From the NCBI GenBank assembly GCA_030672555.1, contig DAOVGD010000080.1:1-17559 (forward strand): a DNA stretch of 17,559 bases, given 5' to 3'. Each line of letters begins with the position of its first letter. The stretch's first letter is position 1. Under the pieces are notes generated by a model. The model was not told the origin of the DNA, made no database searches, and worked only from the letters and a program-made list of their open reading frames with translations. Of the stretch, positions 13,769-17,559 are shown in pieces. Position numbers and translations under genes: made by a program. The stretch is from Desulfobacterales bacterium. GTDB lineage: Bacteria; Desulfobacterota; Desulfobacteria; Desulfobacterales; C00003106.

Positions 13769-14440
13769 TCTTTCTGTATTTTCTACAATCTTCCCATCTT
13801 CTATCACAATCTCCCGGGTTGAAAATTCCTTGACAAAACCTTCATCTAACGCATGAAAGACCAAAGTAATCCCTGTATCCGCAAGTACTCGCAAAACAGA
13901 TTTAAATGTATCAAAGCTCTTAGGCCCTAAAAACTCCTTCGGTCTATCTATAAGTAGAATATCCGGGCTTTTGCAAATCTCACGTATGATAATCGCAATT
14001 CTCATGTTCTCAGGGTCAAGATATGTGGGGCGCAATTCCAGCTTTTCATCCACATAAAACATCCTACATAATTTCATTATATCATCAGAGGGTGTAGTAG
14101 GAAATCTGTTTTCAAAATAATTAACCACAAACATTAAATTGTCCCTTACAGACCTGTTGCTTATGAATGACACATCGGAAGCAATATATCCTACCTTTTG
14201 TTTGTAAGGCAGAAGATTTCTGTAATCTGAAGAATCAAGTTCTTTGCCTTGATAAAAAAACTTCCCGCTTGTCGGATAAACAAGAGATGCCAGTCCCCTC
14301 ATAAAAAGTCGAACATCATCTCTTGCGTGCGCCACAATTGAGACCCTATCTTCCCTATTTAAAGAAAAATTGATCTTCTGCAATGCGGCTCCGCCGCCGG
14401 GACCCTTCAAAGAGTAATCAAGCAATCTTATGAGTTCCAT
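13760..14440 (-). CDS. Degenerate Mla-type ABC ATPase (probable pseudo-ATPase)
   Basis: 226 residues with the overall ABC nucleotide-binding fold and an Mla position between mlaE and mlaD. Every catalytic motif is changed. Where Walker A should be (GPSGxGKT) it reads AHARDDVR (37-44), with no glycine, lysine or Ser/Thr. The Q-loop Gln is replaced (IASDVSF, 86-92). The signature LSGGM is LDPENM (141-146). Walker B keeps D165 (ILLIDRP) but the catalytic Glu is R166. Only the H-loop His (H196, FHALDE) remains. The D-loop region (FLGP) and the TSGKFFYQGKEL strand (57-68) remain recognisable. The frame is open and continuous, and other frames do not restore the motifs, so this is not a sequencing slip. 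It probably binds the permease without hydrolysing ATP. Confidence 0.85.
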   Translation of the reverse strand: MELIRLLDYSLKGPGGGAALQKINFSLNREDRVSIVAHARDDVRLFMRGLASLVYPTSGKFFYQGKELDSSDYRNLLPYKQKVGYIASDVSFISNRSVRDNLMFVVNYFENRFPTTPSDDIMKLCRMFYVDEKLELRPTYLDPENMRIAIIIREICKSPDILLIDRPKEFLGPKSFDTFKSVLRVLADTGITLVFHALDEGFVKEFSTREIVIEDGKIVENTERSA

Positions 14441-14468
14441 ATCTTTAAATTAATCGCCTGCGGCGAAA

Positions 14469-14547
14469 CTTTTTTGACAGGATTTACATGATTTACATGA
14501 TTTTTTTCTTTATCCTGATCATCCTGTTTATCCTGTCTAACAAAAAG
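14469..14547. repeat. Imperfect inverted repeat of ACAGGATTT words (element 9)
   Basis: The left arm (14469-14500) has ACAGGATTT, ACATGATTT and ACATGATTT at a period of 9. The right arm (14513-14547) has TCCTGATCA, TCCTGTTTA and TCCTGTCTA, also period 9, then ACAAAAAG. The arms pair imperfectly. It lies inside the presumed transporter operon, between mlaE and the ABC ATPase-like gene. Confidence 0.75.
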
Positions 14548-14580
14548 GAAATTCCTATGCTATCAAGATAGTCAAATGGC

Positions 14581-14650
14581 CAAGTAGTTGAGTCGTCGAG
14601 TAGTTAATCTAACCTACTCGACAACCCGACAACTTTACTACTCGACCAAG
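14581..14650. repeat. Imperfect inverted repeat of TCGAGTAGT words (element 10)
   Basis: The core hairpin TCGAGTAG (14596-14603) / CTACTCGA (14614-14621) is perfect, with a 10-nt loop. Flanking GTAGTTGAGTCG and CGACAACTTTACTACTCGACC words extend it imperfectly. It sits immediately beside element 9, so the 217-bp gap between the ATPase-like gene and mlaE is almost all repeat. Confidence 0.75.
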
Positions 14651-14657
14651 TCTAAAT

Positions 14658-15446
14658 TTACAAATAAAAAATAGCGGAAACAAGAATGTTAACAAGCATA
14701 CAATATAACAGACATTCGACTGCCGCTTTTGAACAGGCCGGAGGAATTTCTGTTATAGCATGTTTCACGTTTAATCCCCTGTAAAGGCAATTGGCCGCAA
14801 TAATCACACCAAAAAAGATTGCTTTCAAGATCGGAGCAATGATGTCTGACGGTGTTATGGATTTGCCTACGCCACTCAGAAAATTGTCAAGTGGGATGCT
14901 TGTCGCTGTCCAGGCAATCGCGTATCCTCCAAATATGGCGGTCGTATCAAATACCCAAAACAGACATAACATTGCTGTTGTAATGCCTAATAATCGCGGC
15001 AAACAGACCACGTACACCGGATCTATACCCATCATCTCTAATGAATCCATTTCTTTTAGTACGGTCATATATCCTGCCTCGATAGTGATGGCTATAGCTG
15101 AACGCAAGATAACGATAATGGCCACGAGCAGAGGTCCCGACTGCCTGATAATCGTAAAAACAATCAAATCACTCAGCACGGCGGGATCCTCAACGAGTTC
15201 ACTATATCCAACAGAGCGGATAATGACAATGCTCCCAGCGACAAGAGAAATAAAAATTACGACCGGCAATGCCTGAATCGCCGTAAAATAGATTTGCTTT
15301 ACCGTTGTCCTATAGAGCATTTTACGCCCTTCTTTATGCCTCCGGAACAGAAGGGTCAACATTCTAAAGACAAAGGCAAAAAGCTCCAAAAAGTGGTTAA
15401 CACTTTTAATGGTTTGTCTTCCGATATTTCCGATAAAGCCGGTCAT
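14658..15446 (-). CDS. mlaE: MlaE-family ABC transporter permease
   Basis: 262 residues, normal for MlaE. An amphipathic start is followed by about five membrane segments (around 55-75, 94-120, 150-175, 205-222 and 240-260). The conserved cytoplasmic coupling stretch is present: GPLLVAIIVILRSA, then EAGYMTVLKEMDSLEMMGIDP (124-143, first part quoted), corresponding to the EIDALEVMGIDP motif that docks on the ATPase. It forms the inner-membrane channel of MCE phospholipid transporters with MlaD and an ATPase dimer. The ATG overlaps the murJ stop (ATGA, 15443-15446), so it is translationally coupled to murJ. The coupling helix looks intact although the adjacent ATPase is degenerate. Confidence 0.93.
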   Translation of the reverse strand: MTGFIGNIGRQTIKSVNHFLELFAFVFRMLTLLFRRHKEGRKMLYRTTVKQIYFTAIQALPVVIFISLVAGSIVIIRSVGYSELVEDPAVLSDLIVFTIIRQSGPLLVAIIVILRSAIAITIEAGYMTVLKEMDSLEMMGIDPVYVVCLPRLLGITTAMLCLFWVFDTTAIFGGYAIAWTATSIPLDNFLSGVGKSITPSDIIAPILKAIFFGVIIAANCLYRGLNVKHAITEIPPACSKAAVECLLYCMLVNILVSAIFYL

Positions 15447-16999
15447 GGTTTTCTAAACATCCCAACTACAGCAGTCAATTCCTTGCTTTTAAAGATACGT
15501 GACAATCCACCATAAATTACTATTCCACCCACAACAGATAATCCCACGTACATCATAAGGCGTATGGTATTTATGTCACCTTCTAATTCTATGTTACTCA
15601 AAAAACATATTAGCGCCAGTCCCATTACGATTGATGCAGCGCTTGATGTTCCCGCCGATTTTAAGATATTACTTGCTCCAATACGCCCTAAGCGCTTCTT
15701 TAAAAACCATATTAGTACTGTAAGATTAAGCATGGATGACAATGAGGTCGCCAGTGCCAACCCCCCATGACGCATGGGTCCCATCAGGAAGATACTTAAC
15801 ACAATATTTGCCAATAATGATAATATAGCCACCTTTACAGGGGTCTTGGTGTCCTGAAGAGCATAAAAGGTAGACACGACAATACGAACTCCGGAAAATG
15901 CCCATAACCCTAAAGAATAATATAGTAGAGCCTCTGCGGTCAAGCGGGTAGTTGTTGCATCGAATGCACCCCTATTAAAAAGGAGCTGGATAATAGGAAC
16001 CCTCAATACGATGAGGCCTATCATCGCAGGAATTGTAATGAAAAAAACAAACCTCAGGGCATATGAAAAGGTATCCCTTAAAGCATCCATATCATGAGCG
16101 GCCGCCTGTCTAGACAGACTTGGCAAAACCGCTGTACCCACGGCAATAGCAAAAATCCCCAGGGGGAATTGAACCAATCGATCGGCATAATAAAGGTATG
16201 ATATACTCCCTTCTGCAAGGAGAGACGCGAGCAATGTGCCGACAAGGATATTAATTTGATAGACAGCCGAGCCGAATACCGCGGGCGTCATCAATTTGCC
16301 TATCCGCTTAACCGCTGGATGATACCACGGAAATCTTCTCCAGAAAAAAAACCCTTTTTTAAGCAAAAAGGGGGCCTGAAGGGCAAGTTGCAGTACCCCG
16401 CCTATTAACACACCCACGCCCAGACCGATAACCGGTCTTTCAAAAAACGGCGCTAACCCAAAGACCGATCCGATCATGGCAAGATTCAGCAAAACAGGGG
16501 CCAACGCAGGAGCCGCAAAGTGTCCCAACGCGTTCAATATTCCCATACACAAGGCCACAAGTGCGATAAAGAAGATGTATGGGAACATAAGTCTGGTGAG
16601 AAGCACTGTAATTTCAAACTTTTCAGCAGATACAGTAAAGCCCGGCGCTATAATTCTTACAATCAAAGGGGCCGCCAATATCCCCACCACTGTAACCACC
16701 GCCAAAATTACTGAAAGAATACGAAGGACTGAGCCGGCAAGCTCAAAGGCCTCTTCCCGACTTCGCCTTGTCAGATATTCAGTAAATACGGGAACAAATG
16801 ATACTGTAAGCGATCCTTCCGCGAACAGCCTTCTTAAAAGGTTAGGAATCCTGAAGGCCACAAAGAATGCGTCTGCTGCAAGCCCGGCTCCAAAGAACCA
16901 GGCTATTACCATATCACGCACAAATCCGAAAATACGGCTTAGTAATGTTGCCGCCCCCACAACGCCGGCGGCTTTGGTCACTTCTTTGTTTTCAGACAT
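15443..16999 (-). CDS. murJ: Lipid II flippase MurJ
   Basis: 518 residues with the 14 membrane helices of the MVF/MurJ family. It moves lipid-linked peptidoglycan precursor across the inner membrane. The charged cavity residues of E. coli MurJ are at the expected offset of four: R22 and R28 (LLSRIFGFVRD), D43 (AADAFFVAFR) and R56 (NLLRRLFAEG). The AEGSLTVSFVPVFTEY segment is also typical. A weak TAGG lies upstream of the ATG. It is divergent from rpsT, with about 97 bp between them, and its stop overlaps the mlaE start, linking a cell-wall gene with the lipid-transport genes in one transcript. Its placement next to rpsT is common in deltaproteobacteria. Confidence 0.96.
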   Translation of the reverse strand: MSENKEVTKAAGVVGAATLLSRIFGFVRDMVIAWFFGAGLAADAFFVAFRIPNLLRRLFAEGSLTVSFVPVFTEYLTRRSREEAFELAGSVLRILSVILAVVTVVGILAAPLIVRIIAPGFTVSAEKFEITVLLTRLMFPYIFFIALVALCMGILNALGHFAAPALAPVLLNLAMIGSVFGLAPFFERPVIGLGVGVLIGGVLQLALQAPFLLKKGFFFWRRFPWYHPAVKRIGKLMTPAVFGSAVYQINILVGTLLASLLAEGSISYLYYADRLVQFPLGIFAIAVGTAVLPSLSRQAAAHDMDALRDTFSYALRFVFFITIPAMIGLIVLRVPIIQLLFNRGAFDATTTRLTAEALLYYSLGLWAFSGVRIVVSTFYALQDTKTPVKVAILSLLANIVLSIFLMGPMRHGGLALATSLSSMLNLTVLIWFLKKRLGRIGASNILKSAGTSSAASIVMGLALICFLSNIELEGDINTIRLMMYVGLSVVGGIVIYGGLSRIFKSKELTAVVGMFRKP

Positions 17000-17019
17000 A
17001 AAACAAGCCTATTTAGATC

Positions 17020-17049
17020 TTGACAATATATGAATAATTTGTTTATTAA
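17020..17049 (+). promoter_or_regulatory. Probable rpsT promoter
   Basis: TTGACA (17020-17025), an 18-nt spacer and TATTAA (17044-17049, 4 of 6 consensus). The start of transcription would leave a leader of roughly 40 nt before the TTG start of rpsT. Confidence 0.5.
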
Positions 17050-17096
17050 TATTATTTCTGCAAAGTCAATACAACTTTTAGAAGGGAGTACCATAA

Positions 17097-17363
17097 TTGG
17101 CAAACCATAAATCAGCTATTAAGAGGGCCAGGCAGAACACTATTCGTAACTTAAGAAACAAAGCTGTTCGGACCCGGGTAAAAAGTGTTATTAAAGATGT
17201 TCGTATCGCGATTCAGAGCAACTCCAAAGAGCAGGCTATCAGCGCTCTTAAAGTTGCTGTCCCAACTATCAATACGGCTGCCGGCAAAAGAGTTATTCAC
17301 CGGAACAACGCTGCCAGAAAAATTTCTCGCCTTACGAAACAGGTAAACGCACTTGGATTGTAG
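17097..17363 (+). CDS. rpsT: Small ribosomal subunit protein bS20
   Basis: 88 residues, the usual length. It begins MANHKSAIKRARQN, the standard S20 N-terminus, is rich in Lys and Arg and binds 16S rRNA early in 30S assembly. The start codon is TTG (17097-17099), with GGGAG 8 nt upstream and no better start. E. coli rpsT also starts with UUG, and that weak start is part of its autogenous translational control by free S20, so similar regulation is likely here. It is divergent from murJ. A hairpin begins right at its stop codon. Confidence 0.97.
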   Translation: MANHKSAIKRARQNTIRNLRNKAVRTRVKSVIKDVRIAIQSNSKEQAISALKVAVPTINTAAGKRVIHRNNAARKISRLTKQVNALGL

Positions 17364-17411
17364 AATTAAGAATTCAGGAATTGTAACTCTAAATTCCTTG
17401 ATTCTTAATTC
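17363..17411 (+). terminator. Inverted repeat after rpsT, possible terminator (element 11)
   Basis: GAATTAAGAATTCAGGAATT (17363-17382) pairs with 17392-17411 with 2 mismatches in 20, around a 9-nt loop. The right side continues as CTCAATTC words with a period of 8 (to about 17425). It is AT-rich, has no clear T-run and lies between convergent genes, so it could end transcription from both sides. It also belongs to the short-word inverted-repeat type seen elsewhere in the window. Confidence 0.55.
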
Positions 17412-17430
17412 CTCAATTCCTCAATCCGTT

Positions 17431-17559
17431 TCAAAAACCCTGAAATATTCTGTTATGGATCTTTTCCGCCGAACGTTTGGAAATTAATTTGATTGCCGCT
17501 CTTTTGTTCGCCTCTGTTTTCGCTTTCTCAGATTCAACTATGTACTCTTCCTTTTCAGT
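17431..17559 (-). CDS. C-terminus of an LptE-like LPS assembly lipoprotein (runs off the window)
   Basis: The last 42 residues of a minus-strand gene, ending SAEKIHNRIFQGF and stop (TGA, 17431-17433). The charged helix with YIVESEKAKTEANKRAAIKL followed by AEKIHNRIFQGF resembles the C-terminal end of LptE, the outer-membrane lipoprotein that plugs LptD during lipopolysaccharide export. The position agrees: in deltaproteobacteria lptE often lies with leuS, holA, rpsT and murJ. Only the tail is visible, so signal peptide and fold cannot be checked, and another helical-ended protein cannot be ruled out. Confidence 0.55.
   Translation of the reverse strand, partial: TEKEEYIVESEKAKTEANKRAAIKLISKRSAEKIHNRIFQGF

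Noticed and set aside
13760..14440. Frameshift or sequencing error explaining the lost Walker A of the ABC protein
   Set aside because: The frame is continuous over 226 codons; the adjacent reading frame across the Walker A region gives no GxxGxGK(S/T) and meets a stop, and the signature and Walker B are altered independently far away.
16476..17033. 185-residue open frame on the plus strand opposite murJ
   Set aside because: It is antisense to a clear MurJ gene with all family motifs; its Ser/Thr/Ala-rich, low-complexity translation is typical of an antisense shadow, and it has no ribosome binding site.

Overview
The window looks like a piece of a Desulfobacterota (deltaproteobacterial) chromosome. 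The grounds are the gene neighbourhood (lptE-like, rpsT, murJ, then an Mla-type transporter), an NIL-domain ferredoxin beside mnmA, and gaps filled with imperfect inverted repeats of a kind common in uncultivated members of that group. This is inference; no 16S rRNA gene is present. No tRNA, rRNA, CRISPR array or transposase gene was seen.

Left part (1-6213). A peptidase U32-family gene runs off the left edge on the minus strand. It shares a divergent promoter region with an AbrB-type antitoxin/PIN toxin pair. A small nitroreductase follows. Next come an NIL-domain 2[4Fe-4S] protein and mnmA (tRNA 2-thiouridylase), only 3 nt apart, and then mtaB (t6A37 methylthiotransferase). This is a cluster of tRNA-sulfuration genes with an Fe-S partner. 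A REC-GGDEF response regulator converges on mtaB.

Middle part (6214-11533). About 600 bp with two repeat elements and a good promoter precede a ClpX-like AAA+ unfoldase, which has no zinc-binding N-terminus but a long extra C-terminus. hemB follows. On the minus strand are efp, a type II 3-dehydroquinate dehydratase carrying an in-frame TPR-like N-terminal extension, and a short FtsB/DivIC-type septum protein.

Right part (11756-17559). Read leftwards, the minus strand carries murJ, an MlaE-type permease, a strongly degenerate Mla-type ABC ATPase, an MlaD/MCE protein and a TPR lipoprotein. Most of these are translationally coupled. The ATPase has lost Walker A, the Q-loop Gln, the LSGGQ signature and the catalytic Glu, so the locus appears to encode an MCE lipid transporter with a pseudo-ATPase. 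rpsT (TTG start) and the C-terminus of an LptE-like lipoprotein end the window.

Almost every gap holds a different imperfect inverted repeat. Many have arms built from 7-9 bp words in tandem, and several abut or supply the stop codons of the flanking genes. Two copies of one element (9596-9726 and 11609-11755) share their outer arms but carry different apical hairpins.
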